From Streptomyces sp. TP-A0356 (GTDB lineage: Bacteria > Actinomycetota > Actinomycetes > Streptomycetales > Streptomycetaceae), in the NCBI RefSeq assembly GCF_001417775.1, contig NZ_BBZJ01000017.1, positions 62,001 to 126,000 on the forward strand: a stretch of 64,000 nucleotides of DNA, given 5' to 3'. Positions 1 through 9,100 of this stretch are shown piece after piece. Below the pieces are notes generated by a model. That model had not been told where the DNA came from. It searched no databases and saw only the letters and a list, made by a program, of their open reading frames with translations. The first letter of the stretch is position 1, and each line of letters begins with the position of its first letter. The translations under genes were made by a program, and so were the position numbers.

Positions 1-296
1 CCGCGCGATCCCGGGCCGCCCGACACACCGGGGTCCGCCCAATCCACCCAATCCGCCCGATCCACCGGATCTGTCGGATCCATCCGATCCGCCGGATCTG
101 TCGGATCCGCCGGACCCGCCCAATCCGTCGGACCCACCCAATCCGTCGGGTCCACCCAATCCGTCGGGTCCACAATCAGTCCGACCCACCCGGTCCGTCC
201 GACCCACCCGGCCCACCCGGCCCACCCGGCCCGCCGGGTCCGCCCAGCCCGCCCAGCCCGCCCAGCCCGCCGGGTCCGCCGAGTCCGCCGAGTCCG
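1..296. repeat. Low-complexity short-period repeat tract
   Basis: The first 296 bases are built from imperfect C/G-rich units. Between about 115 and 175 an 18-bp unit resembling CCCAATCCGTCGGGTCCA recurs. From about 185 to 296 a 9-bp-like unit (CCACCCGGC, then CCGCCCAGC) takes over. Every frame is proline- or glycine-rich; one plus-strand frame between 186 and 296 would read as collagen-like Pro-Pro-Gly triplets. Plus frame 1 stays open from base 1 to a TAA at 298-300, so the end of a repetitive gene entering from the left cannot be excluded, but codon choice in that frame is not convincing. The tract abuts the stop codon of the minus-strand aldolase gene. Confidence 0.6.
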
Positions 297-1013
297 CTAA
301 CGCTGCCCGTACCCCCGCAACCGCTCCCCCGCCTCCGCCACCTGCTCGCCGGTCAGCAGATGCGGCGACAGGCCCGGCACCGACGACGCCGTCAGCCACA
401 CCCGGCACATCCACTCCAGTTGGGCCGTGCGGTCGTACGCCTGGCCCAGGGACGCGCCATGGGCGATCGTGCCGTGGTTCTGGAGGAGGCACGCGGTGCG
501 GTCCGCCAGCGCTCGGAGCATGTTCTCGGCCAACTCCGGCGTGCCGTACGTCGCGTAGGGGGCGACCCGGACCGCACCGCCGAGCGCACCCGCCATGTAG
601 TGGATCAGCGGTAGCTCCCGTACCAGCGTGGAGACGGCTGTCGCGTGCACGGCGTGCGTATGGACGACGGCACGCGCACCGGTCGTGCGGTAGACCGCCA
701 GGTGCATCGGCAGTTCGCTCGTCGGGCGCAGCGAGCCGAGCACCTGCCGGCCGTCCAGGTCGACCCCGACCGTGTCGCCCGGCGTCAGCCGCTCGTACGG
801 CACTCCGGTCGGCGTGACCAGCACGGTGTCGCCCACGCGCACCGAGACGTTGCCGGAGGTGCCGACGACCAGCCCGTCGGACACGGTCCGGCGGGCCGTG
901 GCGACGAGCTCGTCCCAGGCCCGCGCCACCTCGCCGTCCGCGTCCCCCGCATCCCGCCCCCGTCCGTCGCCCGCGTTCTCCCGTGCCCGTGCGTCGCGCC
1001 GCTGCTCAGCCAT
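297..1013 (-). CDS. Class II aldolase/adducin family protein (fuculose-phosphate aldolase-like)
   Basis: The 238-residue product matches the zinc-dependent class II aldolase family (L-fuculose-1-phosphate and L-ribulose-5-phosphate type enzymes), cytoplasmic enzymes that split or epimerise sugar phosphates. Visible family features are TSGNVSVR near the N-terminus, the zinc-ligand stretch VVHTHAVHA in the middle and the third histidine in LLQNHGTIAHG. The start is placed at the ATG at 1013 (MAEQRRD) because the 46 extra residues upstream are poorly conserved in character and an AGGAT-like ribosome site lies just before this ATG. The first ~30 residues are polar and probably disordered. The gene is alone, divergent from the phosphate transporter, and ends in the repeat tract. 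The exact substrate cannot be told from sequence. Confidence 0.85.
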   Translation of the reverse strand: MAEQRRDARARENAGDGRGRDAGDADGEVARAWDELVATARRTVSDGLVVGTSGNVSVRVGDTVLVTPTGVPYERLTPGDTVGVDLDGRQVLGSLRPTSELPMHLAVYRTTGARAVVHTHAVHATAVSTLVRELPLIHYMAGALGGAVRVAPYATYGTPELAENMLRALADRTACLLQNHGTIAHGASLGQAYDRTAQLEWMCRVWLTASSVPGLSPHLLTGEQVAEAGERLRGYGQR

Positions 1014-1430
1014 GCCGCGATCCTGCCAGGCGGAGGCCCGGCCCGCCGGTGGCCGGGCACCATGGGGCGGAAGCCCGGCGTTCAAGTACGGGCGGCGGCC
1101 CGTCTCGCCAGGCGCCGCCGGTGCGCCCTCCCAGTGGTGGAACGTCTGCACCGGCGGCAGTCGCGCCTTCGCCCCCGATCAGGCCGTCCGGATCGCCCGC
1201 CACGACCACAACGGCGGAAACTGCCGGGTGACCAAAATCTCTTCAACGACTCCGCCGCCGGGCTGAGGCCGTTCGCGAAGGACAGCAGCAGGCCGAGCGA
1301 TGGTCTCCGGAAGGCCGCACAGGGCTTCCGGAAGCCGGGATTCCGCCTTCGTTCGACGCGTGGGGCCGCCGCCTCCCGGCCACGAGCGGAGGAGTGACAC
1401 CCCGATCGGTACACCCCTAAGCCCGCCTCA
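1014..1430. other. Intergenic region with one perfect palindrome
   Basis: This is the upstream region of two divergent genes (aldolase on minus, phosphate transporter on plus). No convincing gene is seen. It contains a perfect 14-bp palindrome GGCTTCCGGAAGCC at 1323-1336, with a related TCCGGAAGG about 20 bp to its left, which could be an operator. Confidence 0.4.
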
Positions 1431-1463
1431 GTTCATCTTCCGTTCATCCAGGTTGCCTACCGT
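1431..1463 (+). promoter_or_regulatory. PHO-box-like direct repeats upstream of pit
   Basis: Two consecutive 11-bp units, GTTCATCTTCC (1431-1441) and GTTCATCCAGG (1442-1452), are followed by a weaker third (1453-1463). Streptomyces PhoP binds 11-bp direct repeats with the core GTTCACC; the two good units differ from that core at one position (A to C at position 6). The element lies 37-69 bp before the start of the phosphate transporter gene, where such boxes usually sit relative to the -35 region. PhoP control is an inference from position and repeat geometry. Confidence 0.6.
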
Positions 1464-1499
1464 CAACGCGCCACTGACCTCCCACAGAAGCCTGGGTAA

Positions 1500-2771
1500 A
1501 TGGAACACATCACGCTCCTCCTCGGAATCGTGATCGTCACCGCTCTCGTGTTCGATTTCACGAACGGTTTCCACGACACAGCCAACGCGATGGCGACGAC
1601 CATCTCGACCGGCGCCCTGAGGCCCAAGACGGCGGTGGCGATGTCCGCCGCACTGAACCTCGTCGGGGCCTTCCTCTCCGTGGAGGTCGCCAAGACGATC
1701 TCCGGCGGCATCATCAACGAGAAGGGCATCCGCGTCGAAGTGATCTTCGCGGCCCTGGTCGGCGCCATCCTCTGGAACCTTCTGACCTGGCTCCTCGGTC
1801 TGCCCTCCAGTTCCTCCCACGCGCTCTTCGGCGGTCTGATCGGCGCCGCCGTCACATCTGCGGGCTGGTCCGCGGTCAACGGCTCGACCATCGTCACCAA
1901 GGTCCTGATCCCCGCGGTCGCCGCACCGATCGTGGCGGGCCTCGCCGCGATGCTCGCGACGCGTCTGTCGTACGTCATCGGCAGCCGCGCCGAGGAGAAG
2001 GCGACCGCGAAGGGCTACCGCGCCGGGCAGATCGCCTCGGCCGGCCTGGTCTCCCTCGCACACGGCACCAACGACGCCCAGAAGACGATGGGCATCATCA
2101 CGCTGGCGCTCGTCACCGGCGGCGTCCTCGCCCCCGGCTCGAACCCTCCCACCTGGGTCATCGTCTCGGCCGGTCTGGCCATCGCGCTCGGCACCTACCT
2201 GGGCGGCTGGCGCATCATCCGCACCCTGGGCAAGGGGCTGACGGACCTGGCGCCGCAGCAGGGCTTCGCCGCCCAGACCAGCGCCGCGACCGCGATCCTC
2301 GCCTCCTCGCACATCGGCTTCTCGCTCTCCACCACCCAGGTCTGCTCCGGTGCCGTCATGGGCGCGGGCCTCGGGCGCAAGGGCGGTGTGGTCCGCTGGT
2401 CCACCGCGACCCGGATGTTCGCCGCCTGGGGTCTGACGCTCCCGGCCGCCGGTCTTGTCGGCGCGGGCGCCGAACTCCTCACCAAGCAGGGCACGTGGGG
2501 CACGGTCACCACCGGCGTGCTGCTGGTCGCCGGTGCCGGCGCCATCTGGACCCTGTCCCGCCGCAAGCCGGTCACGGTCGACAACGTCAACGACGTCCAG
2601 GCGGAGCCCGCCGGCGTCGTCACGGCGGCGATCGCCGCGGTGACCCCGCCGCCGGCCGGGCACGTCGTCACGGCCGGCACCGCGACGGACACCACCACCG
2701 ACCTCAAGGCCACCATCCCGGCCCCGGACGCCGGTCCCTCCGCGGAGCCGACCCGGCCCGCGACGGTATAA
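1500..2771 (+). CDS. pit: Low-affinity inorganic phosphate transporter, Pit family
   Basis: The 423-residue integral membrane protein belongs to the PiT family, which imports phosphate (usually as a metal-phosphate complex) using the ion gradient. Both halves carry the family signature: FTNGFHDTANAMA near residue 20 and LAHGTNDAQKTMG near residue 185. Hydrophobic segments run from the N-terminus to about residue 355. The last ~65 residues are a hydrophilic Ala/Pro/Thr-rich tail, probably cytoplasmic and disordered. The start is the ATG at 1500, with only a weak AGAAG ribosome site ahead. A PHO-box-like repeat precedes it, and the next gene starts 12 bp after its stop, so the two are probably cotranscribed. 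Confidence 0.93.
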   Translation: MEHITLLLGIVIVTALVFDFTNGFHDTANAMATTISTGALRPKTAVAMSAALNLVGAFLSVEVAKTISGGIINEKGIRVEVIFAALVGAILWNLLTWLLGLPSSSSHALFGGLIGAAVTSAGWSAVNGSTIVTKVLIPAVAAPIVAGLAAMLATRLSYVIGSRAEEKATAKGYRAGQIASAGLVSLAHGTNDAQKTMGIITLALVTGGVLAPGSNPPTWVIVSAGLAIALGTYLGGWRIIRTLGKGLTDLAPQQGFAAQTSAATAILASSHIGFSLSTTQVCSGAVMGAGLGRKGGVVRWSTATRMFAAWGLTLPAAGLVGAGAELLTKQGTWGTVTTGVLLVAGAGAIWTLSRRKPVTVDNVNDVQAEPAGVVTAAIAAVTPPPAGHVVTAGTATDTTTDLKATIPAPDAGPSAEPTRPATV

Positions 2772-2783
2772 GGAAGCGCATCA

Positions 2784-2999
2784 ATGAAGATCGACTGGGC
2801 AGCTCTCGGCTCCGTCTTCGGAGTCAGCCTCGTGGTCACCGTGGCCCTGGTGGGCCTGTTCACCCTGGGCGTCGTGGGCCTGACGAAGAAGGAATCGGCC
2901 CGGGGCGGCGCGGCCACCCTGGCGGCCACCGGCGCGTACGCCTGCTTCGCGGCCTGCACGGCGGCGGTGGCGTACGGGATCTATCTGATCGTGGCCTGA
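2784..2999 (+). CDS. Small two-helix membrane protein downstream of pit
   Basis: A 71-residue protein with two predicted membrane segments (about residues 10-33 and 44-69) joined by a short polar KKESARGG loop. A good ribosome site (AAGGAAG) overlaps the end of pit, and the stop is followed by a strong terminator, so it is the second gene of a pit operon. I do not recognise a named family. Its constant position after a phosphate transporter suggests an accessory or regulatory role in phosphate uptake, which is inference only. Confidence 0.85.
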   Translation: MKIDWAALGSVFGVSLVVTVALVGLFTLGVVGLTKKESARGGAATLAATGAYACFAACTAAVAYGIYLIVA

Positions 3000-3037
3000 C
3001 ACCACCCGGCTCATCCGCCCGTTCGGGCACGCGCCGA

Positions 3038-3068
3038 AGCCCCCGCGGTGCCCCGCACCGCGGGGGCT
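3038..3068 (+). terminator. Strong hairpin terminator after the pit operon
   Basis: The arms AGCCCCCGCGG (3038-3048) and CCGCGGGGGCT (3058-3068) are perfectly complementary, with a 9-nt loop between. There is no T run, as is usual in Streptomyces terminators. Confidence 0.85.
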
Positions 3069-3394
3069 CCGTCCTCCACGGGCCGTGCATACGCCTTTGC
3101 ATGGACCCTCAGGCCGCTTTCGCCGCGGTGTACACCGCATCGCGACCACGCCGAGGAGACAGGTGGCGGATCGCCAGGAGTCTGGCCGCTCTCGCCCAAC
3201 TCACCTGGTCCCTGGGGCCTGTTCCGCTCGACGCCGGCCGACCGGCCGGTCGAGTACGACAGAGTCCGTCCGCCGCCGGGTGCTCAGGTCCCGTCGGCGA
3301 ACCACACTGGTCTTCCCGGCTTCCCCGCCCCGAAAGAGCACAGATGGCGCCGATTCGGGCGGCTGACGATATTTCATCGGTGTGGGGCTCAGCA
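3069..3394. other. Intergenic region before the cobalamin riboswitch
   Basis: No gene is supported here. It should hold the promoter of the cob operon; an A/T-rich GATATT (about 3368-3373) could be a -10 element but no matching -35 is clear. A partly palindromic stretch of CCGGCCGACCGGCCGG type lies near 3235. Confidence 0.4.
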
Positions 3395-3590
3395 CACCGC
3401 AGCGTCGCAGGTCAAGAGCAAGTTGACGGCTGTTCCGGGGGCGTGGTGGACTTCCGGAGCCATGTACGGCGCAAGAGAGGAAGCCGGTGCGAGTCCGGCG
3501 CGGTCCCGCCACTGTCACCGGGGAGGAACTCCCCGGGAGCCAGGAACTCTCACCGCCGGTCTCGTCGAACCAGGGCGTGGACACCCTGAG
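3395..3590 (+). promoter_or_regulatory. Cobalamin (AdoCbl) riboswitch aptamer
   Basis: The leader carries the conserved cobalamin aptamer core. GGAAGCCGGTGCGAGTCCGG at 3479-3498 corresponds to the GGTG..AATCC region. It is followed by GCGCGGTCCC and the B12 box GCCACTG at 3508-3514, and later by GGAGCCAGGA at 3536-3545, the counterpart of the GGAGUCAGRA element. The outer limits are approximate. It precedes cobD, so the first cobalamin block should be repressed when adenosylcobalamin is plentiful. How binding is converted into repression is not settled; see the hairpin at the cobD start. Confidence 0.9.
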
Positions 3591-3605
3591 TGAGGACATA
3601 TCTCC

Positions 3606-3665
3606 ATGCGCGGCTGCCGATCGAGGTCCCGTACCCGAGCCCTGCCCGACCCCACGGCCGGCTGA
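3606..3665 (+). CDS. Possible 19-codon leader peptide between riboswitch and cobD
   Basis: An ATG at 3606, preceded by GAGG (3592-3595), opens a 19-residue Arg-rich frame (MRGCRSRSRTRALPDPTAG) whose TGA lies at 3663-3665, 3 nt before the cobD GTG. Ribosomes finishing it would be positioned to open the hairpin over the cobD start. Nothing but position, ribosome site and stop-start spacing supports it. Confidence 0.3.
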   Translation: MRGCRSRSRTRALPDPTAG

Positions 3666-3673
3666 GCCGTGGG
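3651..3673 (+). promoter_or_regulatory. Hairpin covering the cobD start codon
   Basis: CCCACGGC (3651-3658) and GCCGTGGG (3666-3673) form a perfect 8-bp stem with a 7-nt loop. The 3' arm contains the cobD GTG start (3669-3671). It is a plausible translational expression platform for the upstream cobalamin riboswitch. Confidence 0.55.
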
Positions 3674-4625
3674 TGCCGATCGCGTCTTCGCGTACGGCGC
3701 CGCCGCCGGCCTCCTCGGTGACCACCTGCTCGGCGATCCGCGCCGCGGGCATCCGGTCGCCGCGTTCGGGCGAGCCGCGGGCGCCGTGGAACGGTTGCTG
3801 TGGCGGGACCACCGAGGGTGGGGCGCGCTGCACACCGCCGTGTGCGTCGGGGGTGCCGTGTCGCTGGCGGCGCTCGCCGCGTCCGCCGTACGTTCCTCCC
3901 GCACCGCGTCCGTCGCCCTGACCGCGGCTGCCACCTGGGCCGTCGTCGGGGGGAGTTCGCTCGCCCGGGAGGCCCGGATGATCGGACGCGCCCTGGAAGC
4001 CGGGGACATCGAGGCGGCCCGCGCGCGGCTGCCCCATCTGTGCGGGCGCGATCCGCAGGCACTTGACCCCGACGGGATCGCACGGGCCGTCGTCGAGTCC
4101 GTCGCCGAGAACACCTCGGACGCCGTGGTCGGCGCGCTCGTGTGGGGAGCCGTGGGCGGTGTGCCGGGACTCGCCGGCTTCCGGGCCGTCAACACCCTGG
4201 ACGCCATGGTCGGGCACAAGTCGCCCCGGTACCGGCGCTACGGATGGGCCTCCGCCCGGCTCGACGACGTGGCGGGGTGGCCGGGCGCACGGCTCACCGC
4301 CGTACTCGCGGCGGTGGCGGGCCCGGATCCACGGGGCGCCGTCCGTGCCTGGCGCACCGACGCCGCGCGGCACCCGAGCCCCAACGCCGGTCCCGTCGAG
4401 GCCTCGTTCGCGGGGGCTCTGGGCGTGCGCCTGGGCGGAACGCTCTCGTACGGGGGGCGCGTGGAGCACCGGCCCGTGCTCAACGGCACCGGGCGCGGCG
4501 TCCGGGTCCACGACATCGAACGGGCCGTACGACTCTCCCGTCGCGTGGGCGGGCTGGCGCTCGGCGTCACCGTCGCCGGGCGGTTGCTGGCCCGAAGGCT
4601 TCTCGCGAAGGGACGGACGTCATGA
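3669..4625 (+). CDS. cobD: Adenosylcobinamide-phosphate synthase CobD (CbiB)
   Basis: This 318-residue membrane protein attaches aminopropanol (or its phosphate) to adenosylcobyric acid, giving adenosylcobinamide (phosphate). Family motifs seen are GDPRRGHPVAAFGR near residue 22, VAENTSDAVVGALVWGA near residue 140 and NAGPVEASFAGALGVRLGG in the C-terminal half. Hydrophobic segments fit the usual inner-membrane protein. The GTG start lies within a hairpin and has no good ribosome site, which fits riboswitch control or coupling to the leader frame. It is the first gene of the riboswitch-controlled block, and its stop overlaps the cobQ start by 4 bp. Confidence 0.93.
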   Translation: MGADRVFAYGAAAGLLGDHLLGDPRRGHPVAAFGRAAGAVERLLWRDHRGWGALHTAVCVGGAVSLAALAASAVRSSRTASVALTAAATWAVVGGSSLAREARMIGRALEAGDIEAARARLPHLCGRDPQALDPDGIARAVVESVAENTSDAVVGALVWGAVGGVPGLAGFRAVNTLDAMVGHKSPRYRRYGWASARLDDVAGWPGARLTAVLAAVAGPDPRGAVRAWRTDAARHPSPNAGPVEASFAGALGVRLGGTLSYGGRVEHRPVLNGTGRGVRVHDIERAVRLSRRVGGLALGVTVAGRLLARRLLAKGRTS

Positions 4626-6130
4626 GCGGCGGGCTGCTGGTCGCCGGCACCACCTCCGACGCCGGCAAGAGTGTCGTCACCGCCGGGATCTGCCGTTGGC
4701 TGGTGCGGCAGGGGGTCAAGGTGGCGCCCTTCAAGGCGCAGAACATGTCCCTGAACTCCTTCGTCACGCGCGAGGGTGCCGAGATCGGGCGGGCGCAGGC
4801 CATGCAGGCCCAGGCGTGCCGTATCGAGCCGACCGCGCTGATGAACCCCGTCCTGCTCAAGCCGGGGGGTGAGCAGAGCAGTCAGGTCGTGCTCCTGGGC
4901 AAGCCGGTCGGCGAGCTGAGCGCACGGGGATACCACGGCGGGCGGCAGCAGCGGCTGCTCGGCACCGTGCTGGACTGCCTCGCCGCGTTGCGGGGCACGT
5001 ATGACGCGGTGATCTGTGAGGGGGCGGGCAGTCCTGCCGAGATCAATCTGCGGCGGACCGACATCGTGAACATGGGCATCGCGCGCAACGCGCGGCTGCC
5101 GGTGCTCGTCGTGGGCGACATCGACCGCGGCGGGGTGTTCGCCTCCTTCTTCGGGACGGTCGCCCTGCTGTCGCGGGAGGACCAGGAGCTCGTCGCCGGG
5201 TTCCTCGTCAACAAGTTCCGCGGCGATGTGTCCCTGCTGGAGCCGGGGCTCGACATGCTGCACGGGCTCACCGGGCGGCGCGCGTACGGTGTGCTGCCCT
5301 TCCGGCACGGCCTCGGGATCGACGAGGAGGACGGGCTGCGGGTGTCCCTGCGGGGCACCGTGCGCGAGTCGGCCGTCGCCCCGCCCGTCGGCGAGGATGT
5401 GCTGCGGGTCGCCGTCTGCGCGATCCCGCTCATGTCCAACTTCACGGACGTGGACGCGCTGGCCGCCGAGCCGGGTGTCGTGGTGCGGTTCGTCGACCGG
5501 CCGGAGGAACTGGCCGACGCCGACCTCGTCGTCATTCCGGGGACCCGGGGGACGGTCAGGGCGCTCACCTGGCTGCGGGAGCGGGGGCTGGCCGAGGCGA
5601 TCGTCACCAGGGCCGCCGAGGGACGGCCGGTGCTCGGCATCTGCGGCGGTTTCCAGATCCTGGGCGAGCACATCGAGGACGAGGTCGAAAGCCGCCGGGG
5701 ACAGGTGGACGGGCTGGGGGTCCTGCCCGTGCGGGTGCGCTTCGCCCGGGAGAAGACGCTGACCCGGCCGGTGGGGGAAGCCCTCGGCGAGCGCGTCGAG
5801 GGGTACGAGATCCACCATGGGGTCGCCGACGTCACCGGCGGCGAACCCTTCCTGGACGGGTGCCGGATGGGGCGGACCTGGGGCACGCACTGGCACGGCT
5901 CCCTGGAGTCGGACGGTTTCCGGCGCGCCTTCCTGCGGGAGGTGGCGGCCGCCGCGGGCCGCCGCTTCGTGCCGGCCCCCGACACGTCGTTCGCCGCGCT
6001 GCGCGAGCAGCAGCTCGACCGGCTCGGCGATCTGATCGAACAGCACGCGGACACGGACGCGCTGTGGCGGCTCATCGAGTCCGGCGCGCCGCAAGGACTG
6101 CCCTTCATTCCACCGGGAGCGCCCGCATGA
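4622..6130 (+). CDS. cobQ: Cobyric acid synthase CobQ (CbiP)
   Basis: The 502-residue cytoplasmic enzyme amidates the b, d, e and g side chains of adenosylcobyrinic acid a,c-diamide using glutamine and ATP. The N-terminal half is a BioD-like ATPase with the P-loop GTTSDAGKS near residue 9. The C-terminal half is a class I glutamine amidotransferase with the nucleophile loop GICGGFQILG near residue 340 and the histidine motifs GYEIHHGV and THWHGSLESDGFR. The ATG at 4622 sits in an ATGA overlap with cobD and places the P-loop at the expected distance from the N-terminus; longer in-frame starts upstream lie inside cobD. Confidence 0.95.
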   Translation: MSGGLLVAGTTSDAGKSVVTAGICRWLVRQGVKVAPFKAQNMSLNSFVTREGAEIGRAQAMQAQACRIEPTALMNPVLLKPGGEQSSQVVLLGKPVGELSARGYHGGRQQRLLGTVLDCLAALRGTYDAVICEGAGSPAEINLRRTDIVNMGIARNARLPVLVVGDIDRGGVFASFFGTVALLSREDQELVAGFLVNKFRGDVSLLEPGLDMLHGLTGRRAYGVLPFRHGLGIDEEDGLRVSLRGTVRESAVAPPVGEDVLRVAVCAIPLMSNFTDVDALAAEPGVVVRFVDRPEELADADLVVIPGTRGTVRALTWLRERGLAEAIVTRAAEGRPVLGICGGFQILGEHIEDEVESRRGQVDGLGVLPVRVRFAREKTLTRPVGEALGERVEGYEIHHGVADVTGGEPFLDGCRMGRTWGTHWHGSLESDGFRRAFLREVAAAAGRRFVPAPDTSFAALREQQLDRLGDLIEQHADTDALWRLIESGAPQGLPFIPPGAPA

Positions 6131-9100
6131 GCACAGTGTTGTTGTTGTCGACCGCCGACACCGATCTGCTGGCGGCCCGTGCCTCCGGCGCTCCCTACCG
6201 GATCGGCAACCCGACCCGCGTGGACGTCGCCGAGGAGCTTCCCGGGCTCATCGAGGGTGCGGACATCGCCGTCGTACGGCTGCTGGGCGGCAAGCGTGCG
6301 TGGGAGGAGGGGCTGGCCGCGCTCAGGTCCTCGGGCATCCCGACCGTGCTGCTCGGTGGAGAGGCGGTGCCCGACGCCGAGTTGATGGCCGAGTCGTCCG
6401 CGCCCGCGGGTGTCGTGGCCGAGGCGCTGCGCTACCTCGTCGAGGGCGGTCCCGCGAACCTCATGGAACTGGCCCGCTTCCTGTCCGACACCGTGCTGCT
6501 GACCGGTGAGGGCTTCGTCGAGCCGCAGAGGATGCCCGAGTACGGCGTCCACGGGGAGCGCGCGGCGGTCGAGGGGCGCCCCACGGTGGGCGTGCTCTTC
6601 TACCGCGCCCACGAGCTCAGCGGCAACACCGCCTTCGTGGACACGCTGTGCGACGCGATCGAGGCGCGGGGCGCCAACGCCCTGCCCGTGTACTGCGGTT
6701 CCCTGCGCGGCGCCGACGCCGGGCTGTACGAGATCCTCGGCAGGAGCGACGCCCTTGTCGCCACCGTCCTCGCCGCCGGCGGCACGCACGCCTCGGGGGC
6801 CTCGGCCGGCGGGGACGAGGAGTCCTGGGACAGCGGTGCCCTCGCGGACCTCGATGTCCCCGTCCTGCAGGGCCTCTGCCTGACCTCCTCGCGCGGCGCA
6901 TGGGACGGGTCCGACGCCGCCCTGTCCCCCATGGACGCGGCGATGCAGGTCGCGATCCCCGAGTTCGACGGCCGCCTGATCACGGTCCCGTTCTCCTTCA
7001 AGGAGCAGGGCCCGGAAGACGTGCCGGTGTATGTGGCCGACCCCGAGCGGGCCGCGCGCGTCGCCGGGATCGCCGTACGCCACGCGCAGTTGAAGCACAA
7101 GGCGAACGCCGACAAGAAGATCGCGCTCGTCTTCACCGCCTACCCGACCAAGCACTCGCGGGTCGGCAACGCGGTCGGTCTGGACACGCCCGCCTCGGCG
7201 GTACGGGTGCTGGACGCGCTGCGGGACGCCGGGTATGCGCTCACCGCGTACCCCGACAACGGCGACGAGCTGATCCACCGGCTCATCGAGGCCGGCGGCC
7301 ACGACGTGGAGTGGCTGACCGAGGAGCAACTGGCCGCCGCGCCCGCCCGGGTGCCGCTCGCCGACTACCGGGCATGGTTCGACACGCTCGACCCGCGGCT
7401 GCGGGACGCGATGCTGGAGGCGTGGGGCGAACCGCCGGGCAGCCTGTACGTCGACGGCGAGGACATCGTGCTGGCGTCGCTGCGGTTCGGGAATGTGGTG
7501 GTCATGATCCAGCCGCCGCGCGGCTTCGGCGAGAACCCGATCGCGATCTACCACGACCCGGACCTGCCGCCGTCGCACCACTACATGGCGGCCTACCGCT
7601 GGCTGCAGGCCGCGACGTCCGAGGGGGGCTTCGGCGCCGACGCGATCGTGCACATGGGCAAGCACGGCACGATGGAGTGGCTGCCGGGCAAGGGCCTCGG
7701 GCTGAGCCGGGGCTGCGCGCCGGACGCCGTCCTCGGCGACCTGCCCCTGGTCTACCCGTTCATCGTGAACGACCCGGGCGAGGGCACCCAGGCCAAGCGG
7801 CGCGGGCACGCCACCGTCGTCGACCACCTCGTACCGCCGATGGCGCGCGCCGACACCTACGGTGACCTGGCCAAGCTGGAGCAACTGCTCGACGAGTACG
7901 CGCTCGTCTCGGATCTGGACCCGACCAAGGCTCCCGCCGTACGGGCCCAGATCTGGACCCTCGTCAAGGCCGCCGAGCTCCACCACGACCTGCATGTGGA
8001 CGAGCAGCCGGACGACGACGAGTTCGACGAGTTCGTCATGCACATCGACGGCTATCTGTGCGAGATCAAGGACGTGCAGATCCGCGACGGTCTTCACATC
8101 CTGGGCGGCGGCCCGGTCGGCGAGCCGCGGGTGAACCTGGTGCTCGCCGTGCTGCGTGCCTCCCAGGTGTGGGGCGGGCGGGCGAACGCGCTGCCGGGGC
8201 TGCGGGCCTCGCTGGCCGGGCACTTCGGGCTGGTGGAGAAGGAGCTGCTCGCCGAGCCCGGTGCGCCCGTGAAGGTCCCGGTCGAGCTGACGGACCTGGT
8301 GGACGGCCCGTCCCGTACGGCCGCGGACGCGATCGACCTGCTGGAGCAGCTGTGCCGGCGGATCGCGGAGGGCATGGAGGAGCGCGGCTGGGCCGCCGCC
8401 GGGAGCGCCGCCCTCGTCCGTGATGTGATGGGCACCGAACTCCCCGACGCCGAGGCCGTTCTGGAGTTCGCGTGCACCGAGGTCGTGCCCCGGCTCGCCC
8501 GTACCACCGACGAGATCGGCCACATCCTCAAGGCGCTCGACGGCGGTTACGTCCCGGCGGGTCCGTCCGGCTCCCCCACCCGCGGTCTGGTGAACGTCCT
8601 GCCGACCGGCCGCAACTTCTACTCCGTCGACCCCAAGGCCATTCCGTCGAGGCTGAGCTGGGAGGTCGGGCAGTCGCTCGCCGACTCCCTGGTCGCCCGC
8701 TACCTCCAGGACACCGGCGAGTACCCCCGCTCCGTCGGCCTCACCGTCTGGGGCACGTCCGCCATGCGCACCCAGGGCGACGACATCGCCGAGATCCTGG
8801 CGCTGCTCGGCTGCCGCCCGGTCTGGGACGACGCCTCCCGCCGGGTGACCGGCTTCGAGATCGTGCCGCTCGCCGAGCTGGGCCGCCCCCGTATCGACGT
8901 CACGGTCCGCATCTCGGGCTTCTTCCGCGACGCCTTCCCGCATGTCGTCGGCCTCATCGACGACGCCGTACGGGCCGTCGCGGAGCTGGAGGAGCCCGCC
9001 GAGCGGAACTTCGTGCGCGCCCACGCCGACGAGGACACCGCCGAGCACGGCGACCGGCGGCGCGCGACCGCCCGTGTCTTCGGCTCCAAACCGGGCGCGT

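Noticed and set aside
1..296. A CRISPR array or satellite with regular spacers
   Set aside because: The units are contiguous and degenerate with no spacers of constant length between identical repeats.
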